Below are positions 1-8,247 of a stretch of DNA of 64,000 nt, piece after piece. Position numbers and translations under genes: made by a program. The notes under the pieces are model-generated. The model was not told where the DNA came from. It saw only the letters and a list, made by a program, of their open reading frames with translations, and did not search any database. Position 1 is the first letter of the stretch, and each line of letters opens with the position of its first letter. This DNA comes from Streptomyces luteolus (GTDB lineage: Bacteria > Actinomycetota > Actinomycetes > Streptomycetales > Streptomycetaceae): positions 111,372 to 175,371 of the forward strand of contig NZ_JASCIS010000016.1 in NCBI RefSeq assembly GCF_029968015.1, in the 5' to 3' direction.

Positions 1-414
1 CGGACAGGCGTAACGCCTTGGCCTAAGCTGGTTCTCACTGTCACAGCAGTGCGGTGCCGCATCAAGTGCTCATGCGCGACCACATGCAGAACTTGAGCGG
101 AACCCGACCTGGCTGTTCGGCCCCTTCGCCGTCCCCGAATCCGGCGGAGCGGTGCCCGAATCCGCCGCATGCGTCACCTGGTGTCCGCTGTGACTCAACT
201 GAACTGTCCTGGTTTGCCCGGGATAGTCGCGCATGTCTTCGGCTCACTCCGTCGGGTGATCTGCCGCTTACGCATAGTCCGTTCGGGCCATTCAAGATTG
301 GGCCCGAAGGGGGTGTTGCGCTGTGCCCGCCTTCCGTAACGTCCTCAACTGGCGGCGGTGAATATGCCGCTGCCGCCGTGGGGGAGCCTCGATTCGGGAG
401 AGGACGGCGCCGGT
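1..414 (+). promoter_or_regulatory. Long upstream/leader region of wblA
   Basis: No convincing gene is seen here; open frames on either strand lack a plausible ribosome site and a recognisable product. The stretch probably holds the wblA promoter(s) and a long leader. One structured element is visible: an inverted repeat with arms TTCGGGCC (282-289) and GGCCCGAA (301-308), about 105 bases before the wblA start, which could be an operator or a leader hairpin. That it regulates wblA is inference from position only. Confidence 0.5.
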
Positions 415-786
415 ATGGGCTGGGTAACCGACTGGAGTGCGCAGGCGGCCTGCCGCACTACCGATCCGGATGAACTGTTCGTTCAAGGAGCAGCGCAGAA
501 CCGGGCCAAGGCGGTGTGCACCGGATGCCCGGTGCGCACGGAGTGCCTGGCCGATGCGCTGGACAATCGCGTCGAATTCGGCGTGTGGGGTGGAATGACG
601 GAGCGGGAGCGCCGCGCACTGTTGCGCAGGCGTCCCACGGTGACCTCCTGGCGCCGGCTCCTTGAGACCGCGCGTACGGAATACGAGCGCAGCGCGGGAA
701 TCCTCCCCGTGGACGTCGAAGAGCTCGAAGAGCTCGAAGAGGTCCACGAGCAGGAGCACTACGAGACGTACGCCGCCGTGGGATAA
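415..786 (+). CDS. wblA: WhiB-family iron-sulfur regulator WblA
   Basis: 123-residue WhiB-like protein. The four iron-sulfur ligands are C13, C35, C38 and C44 (C-x21-C-x2-C-x5-C), followed by the turn motif GVWGG at 56-60 and a basic stretch MTERERRALLRRR that contacts DNA or sigma factor. The near-invariant start MGWVTDWSAQAACR is that of WblA, a developmental and antibiotic regulator in Streptomyces and the counterpart of mycobacterial WhiB4. I chose ATG 415 rather than an upstream in-frame ATG at 364 because the family begins here. The C-terminus has a short acidic expansion (EELEELEEV) made by a repeated gagctcgaa unit, making it slightly longer than the roughly 112 residues I remember for the family. 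The two ATPase genes next to it, on the opposite strand, are also neighbours of whiB4 in mycobacteria. Confidence 0.95.
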   Translation: MGWVTDWSAQAACRTTDPDELFVQGAAQNRAKAVCTGCPVRTECLADALDNRVEFGVWGGMTERERRALLRRRPTVTSWRRLLETARTEYERSAGILPVDVEELEELEEVHEQEHYETYAAVG

Positions 787-815
787 CCGGGCCGGGGGAA
801 GGCCTGGGCCCCGGC

Positions 816-2192
816 TCAGGCGGCCCCGGCCGGGCGGTCGCCGGATGCCAGGCGATCGCCGATGTCACGCAGGCCGGCGAGGTCATGGACGTCGCCGGGC
901 AGAGCGGCCACTTCGGTCACCGGGACTTCCGGGTGCAGCGCGGTGAAGCGATCGCGCGTGCGCTGCTCACGAGCGAGCAGCTGCATGCGTTCCGCGTGCA
1001 ACCGCAGGAGCCCGGCGGCGAGTTGCTGGGCCTCGGACGGCTGCGTGGAGTTCAGGGGGTCCGTGGAATCCGTGGAATCCGTGGGATCCGTCGTAGGGGT
1101 CGAGGGAGCCCTGGAGGAGCTCGAAGGAGCCGTGGGAGAGCTCGAAGGAGCTGTGGAAGGGCTCGAAGGAGCCGTTGAGGAGCTCGAAGTGGCCGTGGAT
1201 TCGGGGGAGTTACGCAGTTCTTCCTTCCCGTCCTCCTGATCCACAATGCGAGGCTCGTCAAGATTTTCCGCAGCGGCGAGCGCCCGCTCGGCCGACAGCC
1301 GGGCGGCGCCGCTGCCGTGCACACGGTTCAGCACCAGCCCCGCCAGCGGCATCTCCTCCGCGGCGAGCCGCTCTACGAAGTACGCGGCCTCCCGCAGCGC
1401 GTCCCGCTCCGGCGCCGCCACCACGAGAAACGCCGTGCCCGGAGCCTGCAACAGGCGGTACGTGGCGTCCGCGCGCGTGCGGAACCCGCCGAACATCGTG
1501 TCCATCGCGGCCACGAACGTCTGCACGTCCCGCAGGAACTGACCGCCGAGCAGCTTGCCGAGCGTGCCCGTCATCACGGACATGCCGACGTTCAGGAACT
1601 TCATCCCGGCCCGCCCGCCGACCTTCGCCGGAGCCATCAGCACGCGGATGAACTTCCCGTCGAGGAACGAGCCCAGGTTCTTCGGCGCGTCCAGGAAGTC
1701 CAGCGCCGAACGCGACGGCGGAGTGTCGACGACGATCAGGTCCCACTCGTCCCGGGCCCGCAGCTGGCCCAGCTTCTCCATCGCCATGTACTCCTGCGTG
1801 CCCGCGAAGCCCGCCGAAAGCGACTGGTAGAAGGGGTTGCTGAGGATGGCCTCGGCCCGCTCCGGGTCCGCGTGCGCCTCGACGATCTCGTCGAAGGTGC
1901 GCTTCATGTCCAGCATCATGGCGTGCAGCTCGCCGGCGCCGTCTCCGTCGAGGTCCTTCACCCGCCGAGGCGTGTTGTCCAGCGAGTCGATGCCCATGGA
2001 CTGGGCCAGCCTGCGCGCCGGGTCGATGGTGAGCACCACGACCTTCCGGCCGCGCTCCGCCGCCCGCAGGCCGAGGGCCGCCGCCGTCGTGGTCTTGCCG
2101 ACGCCGCCCGCGCCGCAGCACACGATGATCCGGGTCGTGGGGTCGTCGATCAGCGGATCGACATCGAGCACCGGTACCGGATCCAACGTCAT
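816..2192 (-). CDS. ArsA/Get3-type ATPase, second of a pair
   Basis: 458-residue P-loop ATPase of the ArsA/Get3 (SIMIBI) class. The deviant Walker A CGAGGVGKTTTAAAL lies near residues 26-40, switch II VDTPPS in the middle, and the N-terminus runs VDPLIDDPTTRIIVCC. A Ser/Thr/Pro-rich linker of roughly 60 residues, made by short tandem repeats, separates the ATPase core from a helical C-terminal segment. Its start overlaps the stop of the upstream ATPase gene by ATGA (2189-2192), so the two are translationally coupled and probably form a heteromer. The mycobacterial pair Rv3679/Rv3680 beside whiB4 is the same arrangement. There is no sign of arsenite-binding cysteines, so an arsenic pump role is unlikely; the true client is unknown. 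Confidence 0.9.
   Translation of the reverse strand: MTLDPVPVLDVDPLIDDPTTRIIVCCGAGGVGKTTTAAALGLRAAERGRKVVVLTIDPARRLAQSMGIDSLDNTPRRVKDLDGDGAGELHAMMLDMKRTFDEIVEAHADPERAEAILSNPFYQSLSAGFAGTQEYMAMEKLGQLRARDEWDLIVVDTPPSRSALDFLDAPKNLGSFLDGKFIRVLMAPAKVGGRAGMKFLNVGMSVMTGTLGKLLGGQFLRDVQTFVAAMDTMFGGFRTRADATYRLLQAPGTAFLVVAAPERDALREAAYFVERLAAEEMPLAGLVLNRVHGSGAARLSAERALAAAENLDEPRIVDQEDGKEELRNSPESTATSSSSTAPSSPSTAPSSSPTAPSSSSRAPSTPTTDPTDSTDSTDPLNSTQPSEAQQLAAGLLRLHAERMQLLAREQRTRDRFTALHPEVPVTEVAALPGDVHDLAGLRDIGDRLASGDRPAGAA
1070..1205. repeat. Short tandem repeats inside the ATPase linker
   Basis: Units of gtggaatcc / gtgggatcc, then gagctcgaaggagc(c/t)gtgg, recur here several times. On the coding (minus) strand they write the Ser/Thr/Ala/Pro-rich linker of the ArsA-type ATPase. 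The repeats keep the reading frame, as expected of a flexible linker free to change in length between strains. Confidence 0.7.
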
Positions 2193-3157
2193 GCGACCCC
2201 CTGCTTGCGCAAGTCCGTGGCCAGGCGGTAGAGCCCGGCCAGATCGATGCCCTCGGTGAGCAGCTCCAACTCGTGCACGGGCAGGTCCAGTTCGGTGAGC
2301 AGCCCGCGCTGCCCCCGCTCCAGGGCGACCCGCTCCTCGTACTCCGCGGCCTGCGCGAGCAGCGGATCGACCAGCTGCTCCGCGTGCCCGCCCTTGCGCG
2401 CCCCGCCGAGCCCGGCGCTCGACAGCGCCTTCGCCAGATCCGTACGACGCACATCCGTCCGGACCGGAACGTCGACCACCGAGGGGCGCACCATGTTGAC
2501 CAGGATCCGGCCCACCGGAAGCCCCGCGGCCCGCAGTTCGGCGAAGCCGTCGACGGTCTCCTGGACCGGCATCTCCTCAAGGAGCGTCACCAGGTGCACC
2601 GCCGTCTCGGGGGACTTGAGGACCCGCATCACGGCCTGTGCCTGATTGTGTATCGGGCCGATCTTGGCGAGGCCCGCCACCTCGTCGTTGACGTTCAGGA
2701 AGCGCGTGATGCGGCCCGTCGGGGGCGCGTCCATCACCACGTAGTCGTAGATGTACCGCCCCTTCTTGTCCTTGCGGCGGACCGCCTCGCAGGCCTTGCC
2801 GGTCAGCAGGACGTCCCGTACGCCCGGGGCTATGGTCGTCGCGAAGTCGACCGCGCCGAGCTTCTTCAGGGCGCGGCCCGCGCTGCCCAGGCGGTAGAAC
2901 ATCTGGAGGTAGTCGAGCAGGGCCAGCTCGGCGTCGATGGCGAGGGCGAACACCTCGCCGCCGCCCGGCGCTACCGCCATCTTCCGCTCCTCGTACGGGA
3001 GCGCCTCCGCCTCGAAGAGCTGCGCGATGCCCTGCCTGCCCTCGACCTCCACCAGGAGAGTCCGCTTGCCCTCGGTAGCGAGCGCGAGCGCGAGAGCGGC
3101 GGCCACCGTGGTCTTACCGGTACCGCCCTTGCCACTGACGACCTGGAGCCTGCTCAC
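2189..3157 (-). CDS. ArsA/Get3-type ATPase, first of a pair
   Basis: 322-residue ATPase starting at GTG 3157. The protein opens directly with a strand and deviant Walker A, VVSGKGGTGKTTVAAAL (about residues 6-22), followed by LLVEVEGR and the switch motif VMDAPPTGR. It lacks the second nucleotide domain of bacterial ArsA, so it should work as a dimer, most simply with the ATPase gene that overlaps its stop codon. It is encoded divergently from the DUF4177-RidA pair. In mycobacteria the equivalent pair has been linked to stress and glycerol phenotypes (recalled, not checked); no biochemical substrate can be read from the sequence. Confidence 0.9.
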   Translation of the reverse strand: MSRLQVVSGKGGTGKTTVAAALALALATEGKRTLLVEVEGRQGIAQLFEAEALPYEERKMAVAPGGGEVFALAIDAELALLDYLQMFYRLGSAGRALKKLGAVDFATTIAPGVRDVLLTGKACEAVRRKDKKGRYIYDYVVMDAPPTGRITRFLNVNDEVAGLAKIGPIHNQAQAVMRVLKSPETAVHLVTLLEEMPVQETVDGFAELRAAGLPVGRILVNMVRPSVVDVPVRTDVRRTDLAKALSSAGLGGARKGGHAEQLVDPLLAQAAEYEERVALERGQRGLLTELDLPVHELELLTEGIDLAGLYRLATDLRKQGVA

Positions 3158-3299
3158 GTGATCGAGCCTAATTCCTCGACCCGCGCGGCGGAGGCTTCGG
3201 GGCGGATCGCCGCCGCGTTCGGGCAGTGAGGTCCGTTACGCCGCCTACGCGGTGCCCGCCCGCGCGGGGCTGTCGGAGGCAGGCATTACAGTCGGCCGT

Positions 3300-3461
3300 A
3301 TGACCAAGTGGGAATACGCGACCGTGCCCCTCCTCGTGCACGCGACGAAGCAGATTCTGGACACCTGGGGCGAGGACGGCTGGGAGCTCGTCCAGGTCGT
3401 CCCCGGCCCCAACAACCCCGAGCAGCTGGTGGCCTACCTGAAGCGGGAGAAGCAGGCATGA
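3300..3461 (+). CDS. Small DUF4177-type protein
   Basis: 53-residue protein starting MTKWEYATVPLL and containing DTWGEDGWELVQVVPG, the pattern of DUF4177 proteins (a strand, a helix and a WELV strand). Its stop overlaps the start of the RidA gene by ATGA (3458-3461), so the two are co-translated. A homologue sits in the same place in mycobacteria (Rv3678A, recalled). Function unknown. The longer frame beginning at 3252 is not preferred because the family starts at MTKWEY. Confidence 0.85.
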   Translation: MTKWEYATVPLLVHATKQILDTWGEDGWELVQVVPGPNNPEQLVAYLKREKQA

Positions 3462-3925
3462 GCGGCGCCGTCGAAGCCAAGCTCGCCGAGCTGGGCATGA
3501 CCCTCCCGGAGGTCGTCCCTCCGCTCGCCGCGTACCAGCCGGCGGTCCAGTCCGGGGTGTACGTGTACACGGCCGGGCAGCTGCCCATGGTGGAGGGCAA
3601 GCTTCCGCAGGTCGGCAAGGTCGGCGGCGAAGTCACCCCCGAGGACGCCAAGGCGCTGGCCCGCACCTGCGCGCTGAACGCCCTCGCGGCCGTCAAGTCG
3701 GTCGCCGGTGACCTGGACCGGATCAAGCGGGTCGTGAAGGTCGTCGGCTTCGTCGCCTCGGCCACCGACTTCACCGGCCAGCCCGCCGTGCTCAACGGCG
3801 CGAGCGAGCTGCTCGGCGAGGTCCTCGGCGACAAGGGCGTGCACGCGCGCAGCGCGGTCGGCGTCGCGGTCCTGCCGCTCGACGCGCCGGTCGAGGTCGA
3901 GCTCCAGGTCGAGCTGGAGGACTGA
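3458..3925 (+). CDS. RidA (YjgF/Rid) family protein
   Basis: 155-residue protein of the Rid family, whose best-known members deaminate reactive enamine/imine intermediates from PLP enzymes. Family marks include YVYTAGQLPMVEGKL near residue 35, the helix following EDAKALARTCALNALAAVKS, and the C-terminal strand RSAVGVAVLPLDAPVEVELQVEL with the conserved Arg that binds the substrate carboxylate. It is translationally coupled to the DUF4177 gene upstream. Members of this longer actinobacterial subgroup have no proven substrate, so a specific reaction should not be assigned. Confidence 0.9.
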   Translation: MSGAVEAKLAELGMTLPEVVPPLAAYQPAVQSGVYVYTAGQLPMVEGKLPQVGKVGGEVTPEDAKALARTCALNALAAVKSVAGDLDRIKRVVKVVGFVASATDFTGQPAVLNGASELLGEVLGDKGVHARSAVGVAVLPLDAPVEVELQVELED

Positions 3926-4009
3926 CCGCCGCCGCAGAGCAGGTCGAGGGGCGGTCGTGATCCACGTCCGCCCCTCGAACATCCGCGCCACAGCGGATAG
4001 CCTCCGGCC

Positions 4010-4927
4010 ATGGCGAATGGGCAGTGGTATCCCCCCGAGTGGCCGGACCGTATTCGCGCACTCGCGGACGGCACCCTGACGCCGGTGCAGCCGCGCAGGG
4101 CGGCCACGGTCATGCTCCTCAAGGACATCGAGGGCGCCGAGGACACCGAGGGCGCCACCGGCGGCATCGCCGTCCACATGCTGCGCAGACGCGCCTCCAT
4201 GGCTTTCGCCGGAGGCGCGTACGCGTATCCGGGCGGCGGCGTCGACCCGCGCGACCACGAACGGCTTGTCGCCTGGGCGGGGCCGAGCCGCGCCGACTGG
4301 GCCGCCCGGCTCGACGTCACCGAGACGGAGGCCCAGGCGATCGTCTGCGCCGCCGTGCGGGAGACGTACGAGGAGGCGGGCGTGCTGCTCGCAGGCCCCA
4401 CGGAGGGGTCCGTGGTGTCCGACACCACGGGCGCCGACTGGGAGGCCGACCGGGAGGCGCTCGTGCGCCGCGACCTCTCCTTCGCCGCGTTCCTCGACCA
4501 CCGCGGCCTGGTCCTGCGCAGCGACCTGCTCGGCGCCTGGACCCGCTGGATCACCCCCGAGTTCGAACCCCGTCGCTACGACACCTGGTTCTTCGTCGCC
4601 GCGCTCCCCGAGGGCCAGCGCACCCGGAACGTCTCGACGGAGGCCGACCGCACCGTGTGGATCGCCCCCGCCGACGCCACCGCCGGATACGACCGCGGCG
4701 AGCTCCTGATGATGCCGCCGACCATCGCGACGCTCCGCCAGCTCGGCGCGTACGACCAGGCAGGCGCCGCGCTCGCCGCCGCGTCCGGCCGCGACCTGAC
4801 CCCCGTACTGGCCCAGGCCCGCCTGGAGAACGGCGAGTTGGTGCTCGCCTGGCCCGGCCACGACGAGTTCACCCAGCACCTCCCGGCCGCGCACGGCGGC
4901 CCGAACGCCCAGGGACCCTCCGCATGA
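4010..4927 (+). CDS. NUDIX hydrolase (NUDT19-like)
   Basis: 305-residue NUDIX protein. The core of the NUDIX box is AAVRETYEEAGVLL (about residues 114-127), giving the metal-binding RExxEExG; before it are AYAYPGGGVDPRD and a long insertion, as in the NUDT7/NUDT19 branch that hydrolyses CoA or related nucleoside diphosphates. Start ATG 4010 follows an 84-base gap after the RidA gene. Its stop overlaps the metallo-beta-lactamase gene by ATGA (4924-4927), a coupling that suggests the two act together. The substrate cannot be set from sequence. Confidence 0.88.
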   Translation: MANGQWYPPEWPDRIRALADGTLTPVQPRRAATVMLLKDIEGAEDTEGATGGIAVHMLRRRASMAFAGGAYAYPGGGVDPRDHERLVAWAGPSRADWAARLDVTETEAQAIVCAAVRETYEEAGVLLAGPTEGSVVSDTTGADWEADREALVRRDLSFAAFLDHRGLVLRSDLLGAWTRWITPEFEPRRYDTWFFVAALPEGQRTRNVSTEADRTVWIAPADATAGYDRGELLMMPPTIATLRQLGAYDQAGAALAAASGRDLTPVLAQARLENGELVLAWPGHDEFTQHLPAAHGGPNAQGPSA

Positions 4928-5754
4928 CCGAAGCCGCCGCCCTTCCCGGCCAGCCGCGCGGCGGGGTGCTCTCCGGCCCCGCCACCGCCCGCACGATCAA
5001 CGTCCTCGCCCCGAACCCCTCGGCGATGACCCTCGACGGCACCAACACCTGGATCGTCGCCGAACCGGACTCCGACCTCGCCGTCGTGATCGACCCGGGT
5101 CCGCTCGACGACGACCATCTGCGCCAGGTCATCGGCGTCGCCGAGCAGGCGGGCAAACGGGTCGCCCTCACGCTCCTGACGCACGGTCACCCCGACCACG
5201 CGGAGGGCGCGTCCCGCTTCGCGCACCTCACCCGTACGAAGGTCAGGGCCCTTGACCCGGCCCTGCGCCTCGGCGACGAGGGCCTCGGCGCGGGCGACGT
5301 CGTCAGGACCGGCGGCCTGGAGCTGCGCGTCGTACCGACCCCGGGCCACACCGAGGACTCGCTGAGCTTCCATCTCCCCGCCGACCAGGCGGTGTTGACG
5401 GGCGACACGATCCTGGGACGCGGTACGACGGTGGTGGCGCACCCCGACGGCCGCCTCGGCGACTACCTCGACTCGCTGCGCCGGCTGCGCTCCCTGACGG
5501 TGGACGACGGCGTGCACACGGTGCTGCCGGGCCACGGTCCGGTCCTGGAGGACGCGCAGGGCGCCGTCGACTTCTACCTCGCGCACCGCGCCCACCGCCT
5601 GGCCCAGGTCGAGACGGCCGTGGAGAACGGCTACCGCACCCCGTCGGAGGTGGTCGCCCACGTCTACGCGGACGTCGACCGCTCCCTGTGGCCCGCGGCA
5701 GAACTCTCCGTACGGGCACAGCTGGAGTACCTACGGGAGCACGGGCTGATCTGA
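4924..5754 (+). CDS. Metallo-beta-lactamase fold hydrolase (LACTB2-like)
   Basis: 276-residue MBL-fold protein. The metal motif LLTHGHPDHAEG gives HxHxDH, followed by PTPGHTEDSLSF (third His), LTGDTILGRGT (bridging Asp) and VLPGHGPVL (last His), so the active site is complete. The C-terminal helical domain with a paired-His stretch (AHRAHRLAQVE) matches the LACTB2/glyoxalase II-like branch, which includes RNases and thioesterases. A homologue lies at the same place in mycobacteria (Rv3677c, recalled). Last gene of the DUF4177-RidA-NUDIX-MBL run. Confidence 0.9.
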   Translation: MTEAAALPGQPRGGVLSGPATARTINVLAPNPSAMTLDGTNTWIVAEPDSDLAVVIDPGPLDDDHLRQVIGVAEQAGKRVALTLLTHGHPDHAEGASRFAHLTRTKVRALDPALRLGDEGLGAGDVVRTGGLELRVVPTPGHTEDSLSFHLPADQAVLTGDTILGRGTTVVAHPDGRLGDYLDSLRRLRSLTVDDGVHTVLPGHGPVLEDAQGAVDFYLAHRAHRLAQVETAVENGYRTPSEVVAHVYADVDRSLWPAAELSVRAQLEYLREHGLI

Positions 5755-5790
5755 GGCCGGTCTGGAGGGCGCGCTTGAGGGGGTCCTGAC

Positions 5791-6026
5791 AGGGGCGCGG
5801 GGAACTGCGCGAAAGCCCGGCCGCGACGGCGGGTCAGTCGAACGAGGCCTTGATCAGGGGCGCGGGGAACTGCGCGAAAGGCCCGGCCGCGATGGCGGGT
5901 CAGTCGAACGAGGGCTTGATCAGGGGCGCGGGGAACTGCGCGAGAGCCCGGCGACGATGGCGGGTCAGTCGAACGAGGGCTTGATCAGGGGCGCGGGGAA
6001 CTGCGCGAAAGGCCCGGCCACGACGC
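5791..6026. repeat. Tandem array of a 65-66 bp intergenic repeat
   Basis: Three full units and a partial fourth start at 5791, 5856, 5922 and 5987. Each begins aggggcgcggggaactgcgc, continues gaaa(g)gcccggcc, and carries gggtcagtcgaacgag. The block beginning aggggcgcggggaactgcgc is, as I recall, a common intergenic repeat in Streptomyces genomes; here it has been tandemly amplified between the converging MBL and crp genes. No coding sense is seen in it. Confidence 0.85.
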
Positions 6027-6046
6027 AGCGTCAGACGAACGAGAAC

Positions 6047-6080
6047 GGGGCCCCACCGGCAACCGGACCGGTGGAACCCC
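6047..6080. terminator. Bidirectional hairpin terminator between MBL gene and crp
   Basis: Stem CCACCGG (6053-6059) with CCGGTGG (6068-6074), extended by GGGG and CCCC outside. It lies 28 bases past the crp stop and after the repeat array, so it can end transcripts from both sides. Confidence 0.65.
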
Positions 6081-6107
6081 GCAACCTTCGAGCAAGCAAC
6101 CCCGCGG

Positions 6108-6782
6108 CTAGCGAGACCGCTTGGCCAACCGCTCCACGTCGAGCAGAATCACCGCACGAGCCTCAAGCCGCAGCCAGCCGCGCCCGGCGAAGTCCGCGAG
6201 GGCCTTGTTGACCGTCTCGCGGGAGGCGCCGACGAGCTGGGCCAGCTCTTCCTGCGTGAGGTCGTGCACCACGTGGATGCCCTCCTCGGACTGCACGCCG
6301 AAGCGGCGCGACAGGTCGAGCAGCGCGCGGGCCACACGGCCGGGCACGTCCGAGAAGACCAGGTCGGACATCTGGTCGTTGGTCTTGCGCAGGCGCCGGG
6401 CGACGGCGCGCAGCAGCGCCGAGGCGACCTCGGGGCGTGCGTTCAGCCAGGGCTGGAGGTCGCCGTGGCCGAGGCCGAGGAGCTTGACCTCGGTGAGGGC
6501 TGATGCGGTGGCGGTGCGCGGGCCCGGGTCGAACAGCGACAGCTCGCCGATCAGCTCGCCGGGGCCGAGGACGGCGAGCATGTTCTCGCGCCCGTCGGGT
6601 GAGGTGCGGTGCAGCTTCACCTTGCCCTCGGTGACCACGTACAGGCGGTCACCGGGGTCGCCCTCGTGGAACAGCGCTTCGCTGCGTGCGAGGGTCACCT
6701 CACTCATGGAGGCGCGCAGCTCCGCCGCCTGCTCGTCATCGAGCGCCGCGAAGAGCGGGGCGCGCCGCAGAACGTCGTCCAC
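6108..6782 (-). CDS. crp: Crp/Fnr-family regulator Crp
   Basis: 224-residue cyclic-nucleotide-type regulator. The N-terminal cNMP domain contains LFHEGDPGDRLYVVTEGKV and GELIGELSLFDPGPRTATA, the phosphate-binding cassette. The C-terminal winged helix includes DLTQEELAQLVGASRETVNKALADF, whose recognition helix is SRETVNKAL. GTG 6782 is preceded by GGAGAG. In Streptomyces, Crp controls germination and feeds precursors to antibiotic pathways; mycobacteria have crp at the same place. A site matching the reported Streptomyces Crp motif lies 66 bases upstream, suggesting autoregulation. Confidence 0.95.
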   Translation of the reverse strand: MDDVLRRAPLFAALDDEQAAELRASMSEVTLARSEALFHEGDPGDRLYVVTEGKVKLHRTSPDGRENMLAVLGPGELIGELSLFDPGPRTATASALTEVKLLGLGHGDLQPWLNARPEVASALLRAVARRLRKTNDQMSDLVFSDVPGRVARALLDLSRRFGVQSEEGIHVVHDLTQEELAQLVGASRETVNKALADFAGRGWLRLEARAVILLDVERLAKRSR

Positions 6783-6847
6783 GAGTTCTCTCCTATGTCG
6801 ACCTGCTCAGGGGACCGTGGTCCCCATGATGCCGGACGGTCCAAACA

Positions 6848-6861
6848 GTGTGATCAGTCAC
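6848..6861. promoter_or_regulatory. Probable Crp binding site in the crp-nth promoter region
   Basis: GTGTGATCAGTCAC fits GTG-N6-GNCAC, the motif I recall for Streptomyces coelicolor Crp, and embeds TGTGA-N4-TCACA. It sits between divergent crp (start 6782) and nth, so Crp could control either or itself. The match is seen; binding is inferred. Confidence 0.6.
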
Positions 6862-7103
6862 AAGTTTGCCGTACCGGCATGGCGTCCTGTGCGACAGGGG
6901 GCCCAATCGGGGTCTGTTCACCGGGGTCAGCGGCGGATGTCAGTGCCTGGCTTTACTCTGGCCGAGTGTCCATTGGGCCGGTGAGAGGGCAGGACAAGGG
7001 GGCTGGGACGGTGGCGGAGCGCAGCGATTCCGCTGTGGGCGAACAGCCTTCAGGGAGCGCGAAGAAAGCGGCAAATCGGACAGATGGGGAGGGTGTGGAG
7101 AGA

Positions 7104-8135
7104 GTGTCAGAAGCGCCCATGAAGTCGACGCCATCGCCCAGGAAGGCGACAGCCAAGAAGGCGACGGCGAGCAAGCAAGCGGCGGGCAAGAAGCCGAAGC
7201 CCTCAACTGCCAAGAAGGCGACGGCCGCGAAGAAGGCCACGCCCGCGAAGAAGGCCACGCCCGCGAAGAAGGCGACAGCCGCGAAGAAGGCCAAGCCCGC
7301 CACGCCCGCCACGCCCGCCAAGTCGGCCAAGCCCGCCACGCCAGCCAAGCCCGCCCTGAAGATCCCTCAGCCCGAGTCCCGCCTCTCCCTCGTCCGCCGC
7401 GCCCGCCGCATCAACCGCGAGCTCGCCGAGGTCTATCCGTACGCCCACCCGGAGCTGGACTTCGAGAACCCGTTCGAGCTCCTCGTGGCCACGGTGCTCT
7501 CCGCGCAGACCACCGACCTGAGGGTGAACCAGACGACGCCGCGCCTCTTCGCCGCCTACCCGACCCCCGAGGACCTGGCGGCGGCCAACCCGGAGGAGGT
7601 TGAGGAGCTGATCCGGCCCACCGGCTTCTTCCGCGCCAAGACCAAGTCGATCATGGGCCTCGCGGCCGCCCTGCGGGACCGGCACGGCGGCGAGGTGCCC
7701 GGCCGCCTGGAGGACCTCGTCAAGCTCCCGGGCGTCGGCCGCAAGACGGCGAACGTCGTCCTGGGCAACGCCTTCGGCGTCCCCGGCATCACCGTCGACA
7801 CCCACTTCGGCCGTCTCGTGCGCCGCTGGAAGTGGACCGACTCCGAGGACCCGGAGAAGATCGAGGCGCTGATCTGCGACATCTTCCCGAAGAGCGACTG
7901 GACCATGCTGTCGCACCGGATCATCTTCCACGGCCGCCGCATCTGCCACGCCCGCAAGCCCGCCTGCGGAGCCTGCCCCATAGCCCACCTCTGCCCGGCG
8001 TACGGAGAGGGCGAGACGGACCCCGAGAAGGCCCGCAAGCTCCTGAAGTACGAGAAGGGCGGCCTGCCGGGCCAGCGCCTGAAGCCCCCGCCGGACTACC
8101 CGGGCGAGGCCGCGCCCCCGCTGGCGGCCGGATGA
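7104..8135 (+). CDS. nth: Endonuclease III with a Lys/Ala-rich N-terminal tail
   Basis: Base-excision repair DNA glycosylase/AP lyase acting on oxidised pyrimidines. Catalytic core: LSAQTTDLRVN, helix-hairpin-helix LPGVGRKTANVVLG with the catalytic Lys, and VDTHFGRL with the catalytic Asp. The four iron-sulfur cysteines are in CHARKPACGACPIAHLC (C-x6-C-x2-C-x5-C). About 90 residues of AKKAT/AKKAKPATPA repeats precede the catalytic domain, resembling histone H1-like tails and absent from short bacterial Nth. The start is uncertain: GTG 7104 has GGGAGG eleven bases upstream; ATG 7119 and GTG 7011 are alternatives. Same gene order as in mycobacteria (crp, nth, NUDIX, marP). Confidence 0.92.
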   Translation: MSEAPMKSTPSPRKATAKKATASKQAAGKKPKPSTAKKATAAKKATPAKKATPAKKATAAKKAKPATPATPAKSAKPATPAKPALKIPQPESRLSLVRRARRINRELAEVYPYAHPELDFENPFELLVATVLSAQTTDLRVNQTTPRLFAAYPTPEDLAAANPEEVEELIRPTGFFRAKTKSIMGLAAALRDRHGGEVPGRLEDLVKLPGVGRKTANVVLGNAFGVPGITVDTHFGRLVRRWKWTDSEDPEKIEALICDIFPKSDWTMLSHRIIFHGRRICHARKPACGACPIAHLCPAYGEGETDPEKARKLLKYEKGGLPGQRLKPPPDYPGEAAPPLAAG

Positions 8136-8247
8136 GCCGTCCTCGCCCGGAGGGGAAAGCGGAGGAGATACGGCGCCGAGCGCCCCGGCCGCGGAACGAA
8201 CGGGGCGCTCCACGACGTTGTGCAGCCATGGACGGACGGGGGTGCCC

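Noticed and set aside
816..3157. Arsenite efflux system
   Set aside because: The ArsA-like ATPases lack arsenite-binding Cys, and no ArsB, ArsC or ArsR gene is present.
4024..5754. 576-codon frame that includes the MBL protein
   Set aside because: Only the part from 4924 is coding; the earlier part is a shadow of the NUDIX gene, and ATG 4924 has the expected ATGA overlap.
5791..6026. CRISPR array
   Set aside because: Period of 65-66 bases is repeated over its whole length with no unique spacers, and no cas genes are near.
5957..6211. 84-codon plus-strand frame across the 65-bp repeats
   Set aside because: Consists of intergenic repeat, a terminator hairpin and the antisense of the crp end.
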